A stretch of 64,000 bases of DNA from Rhodobacteraceae bacterium UBA2776 (GCA_002352425.1 DEIK01000118.1:62001-126000); one strand, 5' to 3'; shown: positions 44,490-54,395, counted from the stretch's first letter. The notes: a model not told the origin generated them from the letters alone. Translations and numbers: made by a program.

Positions 44490-44518
44490 AAAAAGGGCCC
44501 GCCGAAATGGCGAGCCCT
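44490..44518 (-). terminator. mscL: rho-independent terminator of mscL
   Basis: On the leftward strand AGGGCTCGCC pairs with GGCGGGCCCT around ATTTC and is followed by TTTTATG. It starts 20 bases after the mscL stop and also sits just past the MsrQ-like gene end. Confidence 0.85.
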
Positions 44519-44538
44519 GAAACTTCAGCAGCGGTTGA

Positions 44539-44949
44539 TTACTTTTTCAACGAGGCTGCGATTTCTTTCAGCAGGTCCAACTCGGATGGACCCGGATCAG
44601 CAACTGGCGCTGCTTCTTCTGCCTTTTTGGTTTTGTTCACAGCACGAACCAGCATGAACACCACAAAAGCAATCACGATGAAGTTGATGATCGCCATGAT
44701 GAAACGGCCATAAGCAAACACCGCGGCGCCGGCTTCTTCGGCTTCGCCGATTGAACCGTATTCACCTTCGCCCAGCAATGCATACATGCTCGAGAAATCA
44801 GTCCCGCCCATGAACAGGCTGATGATCGGGTTGATCAAATCAGCGACCAATGACCCCACAATCGCAGTGAATGCCGCACCGATGATGATACCAACGGCCA
44901 TGTCCATGACATTGCCCTTCGCGATGAAGTCTTTGAACTCTTTAAGCAT
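44539..44949 (-). CDS. mscL: large-conductance mechanosensitive channel MscL
   Basis: 136 residues from the ATG at 44949. Opens under membrane tension to relieve hypo-osmotic shock. The N-terminal helix [20 protein letters not shown] and TM1 ([21 protein letters not shown]) are nearly canonical; TM2 ([22 protein letters not shown] in pieces) and a C-terminal bundle helix rich in Lys/Ala/Pro follow. Standalone, with its own terminator. Confidence 0.95.
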   Translation of the reverse strand: MLKEFKDFIAKGNVMDMAVGIIIGAAFTAIVGSLVADLINPIISLFMGGTDFSSMYALLGEGEYGSIGEAEEAGAAVFAYGRFIMAIINFIVIAFVVFMLVRAVNKTKKAEEAAPVADPGPSELDLLKEIAASLKK

Positions 44950-45121
44950 AGTTATGTCCCTTACTTTACTTTGTTTCTCTCCAGGGCCGGATCGAACTGT
45001 CCCGACTTTGCCCATTGCGCGTGAGTGCACAGCCATTAGCACATTATTTAACACATTGTTAATCTTTTAATCGTCGCGGCAAAACCTATATTAAGTGAAC
45101 AATGGAAACGGAGTCCCCCCA

Positions 45122-45832
45122 ATGAGCCATCTTTCAGATTATAACATCACCAAACGCTGGCCCCCAAAACAAACCTCGGCCATCCAGTATTACGGCTTGC
45201 CCACGCCAAACGGAGTCAAAGTCTCGATCATGCTCGAAGAGCTGGGCTTACCTTATGATGCGCATTTGGTGTCCTTTGCCGATGGGGATCAGTTCACGCC
45301 AGAATTCCTGTCGCTGAACCCGAACAACAAAATTCCAGCCATCATTGATCCGGATGGGCCGGACGGCAAACCATTGGCGCTATTTGAATCAGGTGCGATC
45401 TTGATCTATCTCGCCGAGAAAACTGGCAAACTGATGCCAACTGACGCCGCTGGGCGCTACGAAGTGTTGCAATGGTTGATGTTCCAAATGGGTGGCATTG
45501 GCCCGATGTTTGGGCAGGTTGGGTTTTTCGTGAAATTTGCCGGCAAAGAAATCGAAGACCCGCGCCCCGCAAACCGCTACATCGAAGAGAGTGCGCGCTT
45601 GCTGGAGGTGCTGGATGCGCGACTGGAGGGGCGCGACTGGGTGTGTGATGCCTATTCGATCGCTGACATCGCGATTGCGCCTTGGGTTCGCACGATGCAC
45701 ATGATGCATGAATCCGTTGAGAAAGGTGATTTTGTCGGTTGGGACGATTTGAAAAATGTGTCGGCCTATCTAGAGCGTTTCGTTGCGCGTCCCGCTGTAC
45801 AGGCTGGTTTAGCACAACCCGCCGCCAGCTAG
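45122..45832 (+). CDS. glutathione S-transferase family protein (YghU/YfcG-like)
   Basis: 236 residues from the ATG at 45122 (GGAG eight bases upstream). N-terminal thioredoxin-like domain (IQYYGLPTPNGVKVSIMLEE, NNKIPAIID, FESGAILIYLAEKTG) and C-terminal helical domain with QWLMFQMGGIGPMFGQ, as in nu-class GSTs related to YghU/YfcG that have disulfide-bond reductase activity. Substrate unknown. Copy D of the dispersed repeat follows its stop by eight bases. Confidence 0.9.
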   Translation: MSHLSDYNITKRWPPKQTSAIQYYGLPTPNGVKVSIMLEELGLPYDAHLVSFADGDQFTPEFLSLNPNNKIPAIIDPDGPDGKPLALFESGAILIYLAEKTGKLMPTDAAGRYEVLQWLMFQMGGIGPMFGQVGFFVKFAGKEIEDPRPANRYIEESARLLEVLDARLEGRDWVCDAYSIADIAIAPWVRTMHMMHESVEKGDFVGWDDLKNVSAYLERFVARPAVQAGLAQPAAS

Positions 45833-45840
45833 GTTTGCCC

Positions 45841-45872
45841 GCCGCTCGTCAAGCCTGACAGCTTTCCTCGCT
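45841..45872 (+). repeat. dispersed intergenic element, copy D
   Basis: GCCGCTCGTCAAGCC then TGACAGCTTTCCTCGCT. It follows the GST stop and at the same time provides the last codons (SEESCQA) and stop of the convergent GMC gene on the other strand. Confidence 0.65.
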
Positions 45873-47491
45873 GTGAGGTTGGGTAAGCGGCGCACCTTGG
45901 CGGATCATATCAGCGGCTTTTTCCGCAATCATAATGGTGGGCGCATTTGTATTGCCGCCCACCAGACGCGGCATCACCGAGGCATCCACCACCCGCAATC
46001 CCTGCACCCCACGCACCCTCAATTCAGGGTCCACCACTGCCATCTCGTCGCGCCCCATGCGGCAGGTGCCTACAGGGTGGTAAATGGTGTCAGCACGGGC
46101 GCGGATATCAGCCTCAAGCGCTGTATCGGTGCCGTCATGTGGATACAACCGTTTACCGCGCCACGGCGTCAACGGGTCAGCCTTTAACAATTCATCCATC
46201 ATCCGTGCGCCCCACATCAAGCTGTGTAAATCCGCCGGATCGGACAGGAACGCTGGATCAATTTTCGGTGCGGAACCGGGGTTGCTATCGCGCAACCCAA
46301 CCATCCTTCGCGCCTTTGGCCGCTGCACGCAAACATGGCAACTGAACCCGTGTGACATACGGATTTTGCGCATGTGATCATCGACAATGCCTATGACAAT
46401 ATGTGCTGCAAATCGGGCCGGGTTTGTGCCGGATCCGAGCGGAGAAACGCTCCGCCTTCGGCAAAGGGGGTGGTGAACTTCCCCTCGCCGGTTTTAAGCC
46501 ACTTCAAGCCGGCCCGTGCAAGTTGCGCCAAGCCAATTGGGTTCACCCCAACCACGTCGCGGCGTTTGGATTTGTAGGAGATGATGTAGTCCAGATGGTC
46601 TTGCAGATTTTTGCCAACCCCAGGCAAGTCGCGCAGCACCTGAATGCCGTGCGCCTGTATCTCATCCGCAGCCCCGATTCCTGACAACATCAACACTTGC
46701 GGCGTACCGAACGCACCCGCCGACAGGATAACCTCGCGCCCTGTCTTGGCGACATGATCCTGGCCCTTGCGTTTATAGGCAACACCAACGGCCCGTGTTC
46801 CGTCCATCACCACCCGTGAAACTTCGGCCCGCGTGACCACAGTCAGGTTCTTGCGGCTTTGCATTGGAAACAAATAGGCTGCCGCGGCCGAGCAACGCTC
46901 ACCCTTGTGCGCACCCTTCGAAAACTGTGTCACTTGATACAGGCCCGCCCCCTCTTGGCGCGCGCCATTGAAATCATCATTGCGCGGGATTTGCAGCGCC
47001 TCGGCAGCGTCAACAAAGGCGTCTGAGATGCCGCGTGGCGCGTTTTGGTCGGCGACCTGTAGCGGCCCCTTTGCACTATGAAAATTATCCGCACCCCGTG
47101 CATTGCCCTCTGCGCGTTTGAAATAGGGCGGCACCTCGTCCCACGACCAACCGTCACAACCCAGATCGGCCCATTCGTTGTAATCCTGTTTATGGCCGCG
47201 CAGATACAGCATCGCATTGATGGCGCTTGAGCCGCCCAAAGCCTTGCCGCGGGGTTGAAACCCGCGCCGGTTGTCCAGCCCGGCTTGCGGCACCGTGCGC
47301 AACGCCCAATTATTGAGTTTTGGTCGCCCCGAGACCATCGCGGCCACCAAAGCGGGCGCGCGGATCAGTAGGCCTTTGCCACCGCCTCCGGCTTCTAGCA
47401 GGCAGACGGTGGTGTTGGCGTCCTCGGACAGGCGCGCCGCCAAAACACAACCCGCCGATCCGCCACCAACGATCACATAATCGTAAATCAT
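45849..47491 (-). pseudogene. GMC family oxidoreductase (choline/alcohol dehydrogenase type), frameshifted
   Basis: FAD-dependent dehydrogenase in two frames. The N-terminal part (47491-46391, 366 residues) has the dinucleotide motif IVGGGSAGCVLAARLSED and GGSSAINAMLYLRG, and ends in a premature TAG at 46391-46393. The C-terminal part continues in another frame (open by 46405, covering HIVIGIVDDHMRKIRMSHGF, then YHPVGTCRMG, DASVMPRLVGGNTNAPT). Losing one base near 46394-46408 explains the shift. Both halves otherwise look intact, so the lesion is recent or a sequencing error. Neighbours give no substrate clue. Confidence 0.85.
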
Positions 47492-47514
47492 TTTGGCCCC
47501 CGTTTGCGGAAAGC

Positions 47515-47961
47515 CTAGCCCAGTTCACCCGTCAAAACATAGCGCAAAATCTGCACCACTTGGGCAGGTTCCTCGGTAACGGCCAAAGCAGCCGCATCGA
47601 CCTCTTTCAGCGCATGCTGATGGTCAGCCCCGTGCAACACAATCAGGGATTTCCCCAGAGCCGCCGCGTAGCCCGCATCAAAAGCTGCGTTCCACTGCTT
47701 GTATTTATCACCAAAGCGCACCACCACAACATCGGCGTCTTCAATGCCTTTGCGGGTGCGGATCGCGTTCAGTTTGGCGCCCTTGTTGTCGTGCCAAAAC
47801 TTGTCCGCCTCGGCCCCCATTATGGTGACGCCACAATCGTCCGACGCGTCGTGATCGGTGACGGGAGAGGTGAAATTCACATCCAGACCCGTCGCGCCCG
47901 CGATGATGACGTCACGCCAATCTGTGTGAATTTCACCAGACAAATAAACCTTCAATGTCAT
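47515..47961 (-). CDS. YtoQ family protein
   Basis: 148 residues. KVYLSGEIHTDWRDVI, FTSPVTDHDASDDCG and RKGIEDADVVVVRFGDKYKQWNAAFDAG match the YtoQ family, which resembles nucleoside 2-deoxyribosyltransferase-like folds. Function is unknown. It starts 3 bases after the pheT stop and is probably the last gene of the pheS-ASCH-pheT operon. Confidence 0.85.
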   Translation of the reverse strand: MTLKVYLSGEIHTDWRDVIIAGATGLDVNFTSPVTDHDASDDCGVTIMGAEADKFWHDNKGAKLNAIRTRKGIEDADVVVVRFGDKYKQWNAAFDAGYAAALGKSLIVLHGADHQHALKEVDAAALAVTEEPAQVVQILRYVLTGELG

Positions 47962-47964
47962 CGT

Positions 47965-50367
47965 TTATCCCCTTAATTCGCCACCAGTCGCGCCTGCGAC
48001 TTTGGCGATGATTTTGTCGGACACGGCTTCGATGTCCTTTTCGGTCAATGTCGCATCAATGGGCTGCAAACGCACCGAAATCGCCAAGGATTTCTTGCCC
48101 ACACCTAATGAATCACCAATGAATTCATCAAACACACGCACGGATTCAATCAGCGTTTTATCGGCACCCGTTGCAGCATTGACCAGTGTCAATGCCTCGA
48201 CATCTGCATCCACGACAAAGGCAAAGTCACGCTCGACCGCTTGCAAATCACGCAGGGCCAGTGCAGGGCGCGTGGCTGTTTTGTTGCGCGGGAACGGGGG
48301 TTGCTCGACGAACACGGTAAAGCCAACGGCGGGGCCTTTGACATCCATGGCTGTCAAAACTTTGGGGTGAATTTCACCAAACACCGCCATTACTTTCTTT
48401 GGCCCCAAACAAATCACGCCGGACCGCCCTGGGTGCCAACACTCTGCCGCCTCGCGCAGGATTTGCACGCGGGCGGGAGCGCCAACGGCACTTAGAACCG
48501 CTTCGGCATCGGCCTTGGCATCATAGAGATCAACGCTGCGCCGTTCGCCATGCACGTCCTTGGGGCCGGTGTGGCCTATCAGGATGCCGGTGGCCAACAA
48601 ATGTTGTTCACCTGGTTCGCCGCCATGAAATGCCGGGCCAACTTCGAACAGCGCCATATCCATGAACCCGCGCGCCTGATTACGGGCAGCGGCTTGCAAA
48701 AGACCGGGCAGCAGGTCAGGGCGCATATGGCTCATTTCAGATGAAATCGGGTTGTCCAGCATGGTGGCATCAGTGCCGCCACCAAACAGTTTTGCACTGG
48801 CCTGGTCGATGAAGGAGTACGTTACGCATTCATTGTAACCCAGCGCCGCAATGGTGCGTCGCGCCATGTTCTCGCGTTGTTGCATCGGCGTTAGAATAGC
48901 GCGCGGCACGCCAACTTGGGCGCGGGCCATCGGCTTGCCCTCCAGCTTGGTCAGGGACGCCATGCGGGCGACTTCCTCAACAAGATCGGCAGAGCCTTGC
49001 ACGTCGGGCCGCCAGCTCGGCACGCTGGCCATATCGTTTGCATCCAGCTCGAACCCGAGCGCTGTCAGCGTTGCTCGCTGTGTCGTTGGCGCGATTTCCA
49101 TACCAACCAAGGACTGCACACGGTCCGTGTCCAACTGGTAGGCGCGGCTCACGTCAGGCACTTCACCCGCTGTCACCACGTTGGAGGCTTCGCCGCCGCA
49201 GAGATCCAAAATCATCTGCGTGGCCAATTCAATCGCTTGCGCATTGAACGCGGGATCAATGCCACGTTCATTGCGATAGCGCGCGTCGGAATTGATCTTC
49301 AATGCGCGGCCCGTTTTGGCGGTGCGGATCGTGTCCCAGATCGCGGCCTCCAAGAACACGTTGGTCGTCGTTTCGGTACAGCCCGTTGCCAGCCCGCCCA
49401 TGATGCCACCGATGCTCTCGATCGCCTTGTCATCCGAGATCACCACCATGCCCGCGTCAAAGCTGTATTCTTTGTCGTCCAGCCCCATCAGGGTCTCGCC
49501 CCCTTTGGCGCGATGCACCCGCAGATCACCGCTGACTTTGTCGGCATCAAACACGTGCAATGGGCGGTTCACATCATAGGTGAAGAAATTCGTCACGTCG
49601 ACCAGCGCCGAAATCGGGCGCAAGCCGATGGCCCTTAAGCGATGTTGCAACCATTCAGGGCTGGGGCCGTTTTTCACACCTTTGATCAGACGGCCCATGA
49701 AGACCTCGCAGCCATCGGTGCGGGTGTCCTCGTCAATCGTCACGTTGATTGGGCACTCGAATGTCCCGTCCACTTGCGCCGTTTTGGTGGGCAACAAAGT
49801 GCCCAGCCCACGCGCTGCCAGATCACGGGCAATGCCGCGAATGCCCAGCGCGTCGGGGCGGTTTGGCGTGATGGCGATGTCGATCACAGGGTCCACTTTG
49901 GTTGGATCATTCGCCGCCAACCAGTCAATAAACTTGTCGCCAACTTTGCCAGACGGCAGCTCGATAATACCGTCGTGTTCATCCGACAGTTCCAGCTCTT
50001 TTTCGGACGCCATCATGCCGTGGCTTTCAACGCCACGGATTTTTCCAACCTTGATCGTGATGTCGAGGCCGGGAATATACATGCCGGGTTTGCAGACCAC
50101 GACGGTGATGCCTTCACGCGCATTTGGCGCGCCGCAAATGATCTGCTGCATGCCCGCATCCGTTTCCACCTGACAGACACGCAAACGGTCCGCATCGGGG
50201 TGTTTTTCGGCGGACTTAACGTAGCCCAGCGTGAATTCGGACAGCGTGTCGGCGGGGTTGATGACCTCTTCGACCTCTAGGCCGATGTCGGTCAATGCGT
50301 ACAGAATATCATCAAGCGAGGCGTCAGTTTCCAAGTGGTCCTTGAGCCATGAGAGCGTAAATTTCAT
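47965..50367 (-). CDS. pheT: phenylalanyl-tRNA synthetase beta subunit
   Basis: 800 residues, full length. N-terminal B1 domain with an EMAP/tRNA-binding region (GYVKSAEKHPDADRLRVCQVE, near residues 48-68), B3/B4 editing domain, B5 and the catalytic-like core (NPISSEMSHMRPDLLPGLL), and the ferredoxin-fold anticodon-binding domain at the end (QAVERDFAFVVD, FPRNKTATRP is adjacent). ATG overlaps the ASCH gene stop by four bases. Confidence 0.96.
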   Translation of the reverse strand: MKFTLSWLKDHLETDASLDDILYALTDIGLEVEEVINPADTLSEFTLGYVKSAEKHPDADRLRVCQVETDAGMQQIICGAPNAREGITVVVCKPGMYIPGLDITIKVGKIRGVESHGMMASEKELELSDEHDGIIELPSGKVGDKFIDWLAANDPTKVDPVIDIAITPNRPDALGIRGIARDLAARGLGTLLPTKTAQVDGTFECPINVTIDEDTRTDGCEVFMGRLIKGVKNGPSPEWLQHRLRAIGLRPISALVDVTNFFTYDVNRPLHVFDADKVSGDLRVHRAKGGETLMGLDDKEYSFDAGMVVISDDKAIESIGGIMGGLATGCTETTTNVFLEAAIWDTIRTAKTGRALKINSDARYRNERGIDPAFNAQAIELATQMILDLCGGEASNVVTAGEVPDVSRAYQLDTDRVQSLVGMEIAPTTQRATLTALGFELDANDMASVPSWRPDVQGSADLVEEVARMASLTKLEGKPMARAQVGVPRAILTPMQQRENMARRTIAALGYNECVTYSFIDQASAKLFGGGTDATMLDNPISSEMSHMRPDLLPGLLQAAARNQARGFMDMALFEVGPAFHGGEPGEQHLLATGILIGHTGPKDVHGERRSVDLYDAKADAEAVLSAVGAPARVQILREAAECWHPGRSGVICLGPKKVMAVFGEIHPKVLTAMDVKGPAVGFTVFVEQPPFPRNKTATRPALALRDLQAVERDFAFVVDADVEALTLVNAATGADKTLIESVRVFDEFIGDSLGVGKKSLAISVRLQPIDATLTEKDIEAVSDKIIAKVAGATGGELRG

Positions 50368-50804
50368 TTTGTTTCCTCATTCGGATCAATTTCACTGCCG
50401 ATTAGATTTTCAACCACTTCAAAGAATTCAAACACCACCTGCATGTCGGGTTTAAAGCCGCCGTTTTTCTTAAAATAGGTCTCGCGGGCGCGGCGCCAAT
50501 CGGCCAGATCTTCATGCTCGCCTTCGGCCACGGCCATCCGCTCGGTGACTTTGTCAAAGGGCAGGGTTTTTACCGAAGTGGTTTTCACCACCACCGCAGC
50601 AGAGCCGTCCCAATTGGCGATGATGTCACAACGCCCGACTTTGGGCATCGAGGTCATATCACCACCAAATTCAGCCAGCGCCGCACATTCGGCGTGTTTG
50701 GTTTTCGCCCGCACCAGCGCGATCAGCTCGGCAGATGTTTCAGCGTTGTGGCCCAGCTTGAAGGTGCCCGCACCTGGGTATGTGTCTTGGAGGTCTTCGA
50801 TCAT
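50364..50804 (-). CDS. ASCH domain protein inserted between pheS and pheT
   Basis: 146 residues. [54 protein letters not shown] and [19 protein letters not shown] match the ASCH fold (PUA-like, predicted RNA binding or base-modification role). It overlaps pheS by four bases at its start and pheT by four at its end, so the three are translated as a unit. Function unknown; the position invites a link to tRNA or translation. Confidence 0.85.
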   Translation of the reverse strand: MIEDLQDTYPGAGTFKLGHNAETSAELIALVRAKTKHAECAALAEFGGDMTSMPKVGRCDIIANWDGSAAVVVKTTSVKTLPFDKVTERMAVAEGEHEDLADWRRARETYFKKNGGFKPDMQVVFEFFEVVENLIGSEIDPNEETK

Positions 50805-51874
50805 TTGCTCAACCCACCATGCAGCGTCGGCATATCCAGCGCAGAGAAACCGTAGTGGCGCAGCCAGCGCAGGTCGCTGTCGAAAAACGCGCGCAGGTCG
50901 GGGATGCCGTATTTCAGCATCGCGATCCGATCAATCCCCATGCCAAAGGCAAAGCCTTGCCATTTGTCAGGATCAACGCCGCCCGCTTGCAAAACCTTGG
51001 GGTGCATCATGCCAGAACCCAGCACCTCCATCCAGTCGTCGCCCTCGCCGATGCGCAATTGACCATCGACCCACGAGCACTGAATATCGACCTCGGCCGA
51101 GGGTTCCGTGAACGGAAAGTGCGAGGCGCGAAAACGGGTTTTGATGCCGTCGATTTCAAAGAACGCCGCGAAAAATTCTTCGAGCACCCATTTCAAATTG
51201 GCCATGGAAATGTCTTTGCCAATCGCCATGCCTTCGATCTGGTGGAACATCGGCGTGTGGGTTTGGTCATAGTCCGAACGATACACACGCCCCGGCGCGA
51301 TCACCCGGATCGGCGCACCGGTTTTTTCCATTTCGCGGATTTGCACCGGCGAAGTGTGGGTGCGCAAGACGTGCGGCGGGCGATCATCGCCCTCGGCGCG
51401 GTTCATGTAAAAGGTATCAAATTCTTGACGCGCGGGGTGGTGCGGCGGGATGTTTAGCGCATCGAAATTATACCAGTCGTTTTCAATCTGCGGACCTTCG
51501 GCAACCGTGAACCCCATGTCGGCGAAAATCGCGGAAACCTCTTCGGTGACTTGGGAGACCGGATGGATCGTGCCCTGACCACGACTGCGCGAGGGTAGCG
51601 TCACATCCAGCCATTCGCTCCGCAGCCGCTCATCAAGCGCCGCATCTGCGAGCGCCGCTTTTTTCGCCGAAAGCGCGCTGTTCAATTCGTCCTTTAGCGC
51701 GTTCAGCTTTGGTCCGGCCACTTGACGCTCCTCGGGAGTCATTTTGCCAAGTTCGCGCATTTTCAAGCTGACTTCGCCCTTTTTGCCAACGGCGGCAACG
51801 CGCAAATCCTCAAGTGTGGATTCGTCGGCCACATTGGCAATTGCGTCGATATATTTCTGTCTTAGCGCGTCCAT
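50801..51874 (-). CDS. pheS: phenylalanyl-tRNA synthetase alpha subunit
   Basis: 357 residues. N-terminal coiled-coil (residues 1-85), then class II motifs: motif 1 region [26 protein letters not shown], motif 2 [19 protein letters not shown], and motif 3 [18 protein letters not shown]. Forms the alpha2beta2 enzyme with PheT. A strong hairpin at 51930-51960 separates it from rplT upstream. Confidence 0.96.
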   Translation of the reverse strand: MDALRQKYIDAIANVADESTLEDLRVAAVGKKGEVSLKMRELGKMTPEERQVAGPKLNALKDELNSALSAKKAALADAALDERLRSEWLDVTLPSRSRGQGTIHPVSQVTEEVSAIFADMGFTVAEGPQIENDWYNFDALNIPPHHPARQEFDTFYMNRAEGDDRPPHVLRTHTSPVQIREMEKTGAPIRVIAPGRVYRSDYDQTHTPMFHQIEGMAIGKDISMANLKWVLEEFFAAFFEIDGIKTRFRASHFPFTEPSAEVDIQCSWVDGQLRIGEGDDWMEVLGSGMMHPKVLQAGGVDPDKWQGFAFGMGIDRIAMLKYGIPDLRAFFDSDLRWLRHYGFSALDMPTLHGGLSK

Positions 51875-51922
51875 CAGACATTCCTTATGTGTGTCACAGC
51901 CCTGCTATCACAAAGAGCAGCC

Positions 51923-51960
51923 AAAGAAAAAGCCGCGTGACCCAAAAAGGTCCGCGGCTT
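51923..51960 (-). terminator. terminator or attenuator between rplT and pheS
   Basis: AAGCCGCG and GACC pair with GGTC and CGCGGCTT, a 12-bp stem with one bulge, followed on the leftward strand by TTTCTTT. It follows rplT and precedes the pheS ATG by about 50 bases, so it either ends the ribosomal transcript or attenuates read-through into pheS. Confidence 0.75.
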
Positions 51961-51988
51961 CTTGAAGTTTTATACCCTGTGGGGCAAT

Positions 51989-52348
51989 TTACGCGAGCGC
52001 GGCCTGTGCCTTGTTAACGATCGCTGTAAATGCTTCGGGTTCGTTCACGGCCAGATCAGCCAGAACTTTACGGTCAACTTCGATGCCAGCCAGTGACAGA
52101 CCATTGATGAAACGCGAATATGTCAGCGCTTCGTCGTGGCTGCGTACAGCCGCATTGATCCGCTGGATCCACAAAGCACGGAAGTTGCGCTTGCGGGCCT
52201 TGCGGTCGCGGGTTGCGTATTGATTGGATTTGTCCACCGCCTGCGTTGCGGATTTGAACAGATTTTTGCGACGGCCTTTAAAACCTTTGGCGGCTTTAAT
52301 GACTTTTTTATGGCGGGCTTGGGTCGTTGGACCTGAAGTAACTCTCAT
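51989..52348 (-). CDS. rplT: 50S ribosomal protein L20
   Basis: 119 residues, normal length. [20 protein letters not shown] and [20 protein letters not shown] are canonical L20 sequences. Follows rpmI by 14 bases. infC, often first in this operon, is not upstream here. Confidence 0.97.
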   Translation of the reverse strand: MRVTSGPTTQARHKKVIKAAKGFKGRRKNLFKSATQAVDKSNQYATRDRKARKRNFRALWIQRINAAVRSHDEALTYSRFINGLSLAGIEVDRKVLADLAVNEPEAFTAIVNKAQAALA

Positions 52349-52362
52349 TGCTCAATCCCTCC

Positions 52363-52560
52363 TTATGAGTACGGCATCATGGACTTGATGATTTTCGCAT
52401 CAGGATCCGACAATGTGGTTGTGCCGCGCGCATTGCGCAGGAATTTGTTGGTGCGTTTGATCATGCCGTGGCGTTTGCCAGCCTGACCTGCTTTGACACG
52501 ACCCTTGGCCGTGACCTTGAACCGCTTTTTGCAGCTCGATTTCGTCTTCATCTTAGGCAT
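52363..52560 (-). CDS. rpmI: 50S ribosomal protein L35
   Basis: 65 residues, [20 protein letters not shown] with the basic stretch [20 protein letters not shown]. Pairs with rplT in one transcript. Confidence 0.97.
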   Translation of the reverse strand: MPKMKTKSSCKKRFKVTAKGRVKAGQAGKRHGMIKRTNKFLRNARGTTTLSDPDAKIIKSMMPYS

Positions 52561-52666
52561 TTCCGTCTCCTTGAATTAGGCGGTTGAAACGCGACTCGGC
52601 ATGCCACTGTGGCCGGTCGCGCTCATCGAAGTGCGTCGTATAGGCTGCATAGTTCTGTATGACAAG

Positions 52667-52692
52667 GGAAAAAGGCCCCGCTTTGAGGGCCT
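52667..52692 (-). terminator. rho-independent terminator after pyk and the small membrane protein
   Basis: AGGCCC-TCAAAGCG-GGGCCT on the leftward strand followed by TTTTTCCC. The stem overlaps the stop codon of the small membrane protein gene. Confidence 0.8.
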
Positions 52693-52915
52693 AATTGATA
52701 TATTTGCCGATCACCCGAGTGAAGGCTTGGGGTATCTCCTGAAAGGTGTATCCGCTGGGCTTGCCCATAAGCGCAACCGCGATCATGCCGCCGCCGATCA
52801 TAATCATGATCGCGGCCCCACGTGGAACTCTGCTGTCAACCAGCGCTCCAAGGATGGCCGGAATGGCAAGACCGGAAATTATCAACCCGAAGACCAGAAA
52901 CAAATCGTTATTCAT
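52691..52915 (-). CDS. small membrane protein of unknown function
   Basis: 74 residues. Two hydrophobic segments (about 6-26 FLVFGLIISGLAIPAILGAL and 34-50 AAIMIMIGGGMIAVALM) and a short polar C-terminus. No family that I recognise. It begins 37 bases after the pyk stop and ends in a terminator, so it is probably co-transcribed with pyk; similar small genes beside pyk occur in Roseobacter relatives as I recall. Confidence 0.75.
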   Translation of the reverse strand: MNNDLFLVFGLIISGLAIPAILGALVDSRVPRGAAIMIMIGGGMIAVALMGKPSGYTFQEIPQAFTRVIGKYIN

Positions 52916-52952
52916 AAAACACCCTACAATTTACCCTTACCCAACGTAAATA

Positions 52953-54395
52953 CTATTGGTCAGTGCGGAAAATCAACCTTTCATCACAGGGGGCCACCCG
53001 CAAAATATTTGTGGTGCCCGGCACGTTGAACGGCACACCCGCTGTAACGACGATCTGGTCCTTTTCCGTAGCAAGACCCGAAGCCCGCGCGGCACGAGCT
53101 GCGCTGACGACTGCCAACTTAAACCGGTCAACCTCACCCGAGAAATAGCAATTCACTCCCCAGCTCAGACATAGACGCCGCGCTGTGCCCGTCAAAGGTG
53201 TCAGCGCAATAATCGGCACGCTGGGCCGTTCACGCGCTGTCAACAACGCCGTGGTTCCCGATTGTGTAAAGCAACAAATCGCTTTGATTTCAGTGGTTTC
53301 GGCAATTTCTCGCGCGGCGGCGACGATCCCATCGGCCACCGAGCTGCGCTTTAGATTGCGCGACGACTCGATCACTTCGCGGTAGGTCGGGTCACTTTCG
53401 ACTTCGATCGCGACGTTGTTCATGGTGGTCACAGCCTCGATCGGATACCGGCCAGCGGCGGATTCTGCGGACAGCATGATCGCATCGGTGCCCTCATAAA
53501 TCGCAGTGGCCACGTCGGAAACCTCGGCGCGTGTTGGCACGGGGCTATCGATCATGCTTTCCAGCATTTGCGTCGCCACAATCACCGGTTTGCCGGCTGC
53601 GCGGCACCCTCGGATCAATCGTTTTTGAATTGGCGGAACATTTTGAACCGGCAATTCAACGCCCAAATCACCGCGCGCCACCATGATACCATCCGAGGCT
53701 TCTAGAATTTCGTTGAACGCCTCGACGGCGGCTGGTTTTTCAATTTTGGACAGGATCGCAGCGCGCCCCTGTGCCAATTCGCGTGCTTCATGCACATCTT
53801 CGGGGCGCTGTACAAATGACAATGCCAGCCAGTCCACGCCCAACTGACAAACAAATTCCAGATCTTTACGATCCTTTTTGGACAGCGCCGCCAAGGGCAG
53901 CACCACATCTGGCACATTCACGCCTTTACGGTTGGAAATCGTACCGCCGACAACAACGGTGCAATCGGCAAAATCCTCGCCAAATTCATTCACCTTCAGC
54001 TCGAGCTTGCCGTCATCAACCAACAGTGTCGCGCCTTTTTTCAAAGCGCGAAAAATTTCGGGGTGGGGCAGACGGACACGGTGGTTGTCACCCTCAGTCT
54101 CATCCAGATCGAACCGGAATGCTTGTCCATCTTCCAAATCCGCAGCCTTATTGGCAAAGGTGCCACAGCGCAGCTTTGGCCCTTGCAGATCAGCCAAAAT
54201 CGCGATCGGGCGATCCATATCTTTTTCGATTTGGCGGATAATGGCGTGGCGCGCCTTGATTTCATCATGCTGCCCATGGCTCATATTCAGGCGGAACACA
54301 TCTGCCCCTGCCTCGAATAGCGCCCGGATCATTTCATAGTCATCGGAGGCCGGTCCAAGGGTTGCCACGATCTTTACATTGCGTTGGCGCTTCAT
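52953..54395 (-). CDS. pyk: pyruvate kinase
   Basis: 480 residues. Converts phosphoenolpyruvate and ADP to pyruvate and ATP. VKIVATLGPASDDYEMIRAL, AILADLQGPKLRCGTF, ILSKIEKPAAVEAFNEI (active-site lysine), GIMVARGDLGVELP and ATQMLESMIDSPVPTRAEVSD are canonical, with the C-terminal domain (TQSGTTALLTARERPSVPII). Divergent from the formylglutamate amidohydrolase gene. Confidence 0.96.
   Translation of the reverse strand: MKRQRNVKIVATLGPASDDYEMIRALFEAGADVFRLNMSHGQHDEIKARHAIIRQIEKDMDRPIAILADLQGPKLRCGTFANKAADLEDGQAFRFDLDETEGDNHRVRLPHPEIFRALKKGATLLVDDGKLELKVNEFGEDFADCTVVVGGTISNRKGVNVPDVVLPLAALSKKDRKDLEFVCQLGVDWLALSFVQRPEDVHEARELAQGRAAILSKIEKPAAVEAFNEILEASDGIMVARGDLGVELPVQNVPPIQKRLIRGCRAAGKPVIVATQMLESMIDSPVPTRAEVSDVATAIYEGTDAIMLSAESAAGRYPIEAVTTMNNVAIEVESDPTYREVIESSRNLKRSSVADGIVAAAREIAETTEIKAICCFTQSGTTALLTARERPSVPIIALTPLTGTARRLCLSWGVNCYFSGEVDRFKLAVVSAARAARASGLATEKDQIVVTAGVPFNVPGTTNILRVAPCDERLIFRTDQ

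Noticed and set aside
51626..51662. Apparent extra copy of the dispersed element (GCCGCTCATCAAGCG ...)
   Set aside because: It lies inside the pheS coding sequence ([11 protein letters not shown]) and diverges after the first 14 bases; chance similarity is more likely.
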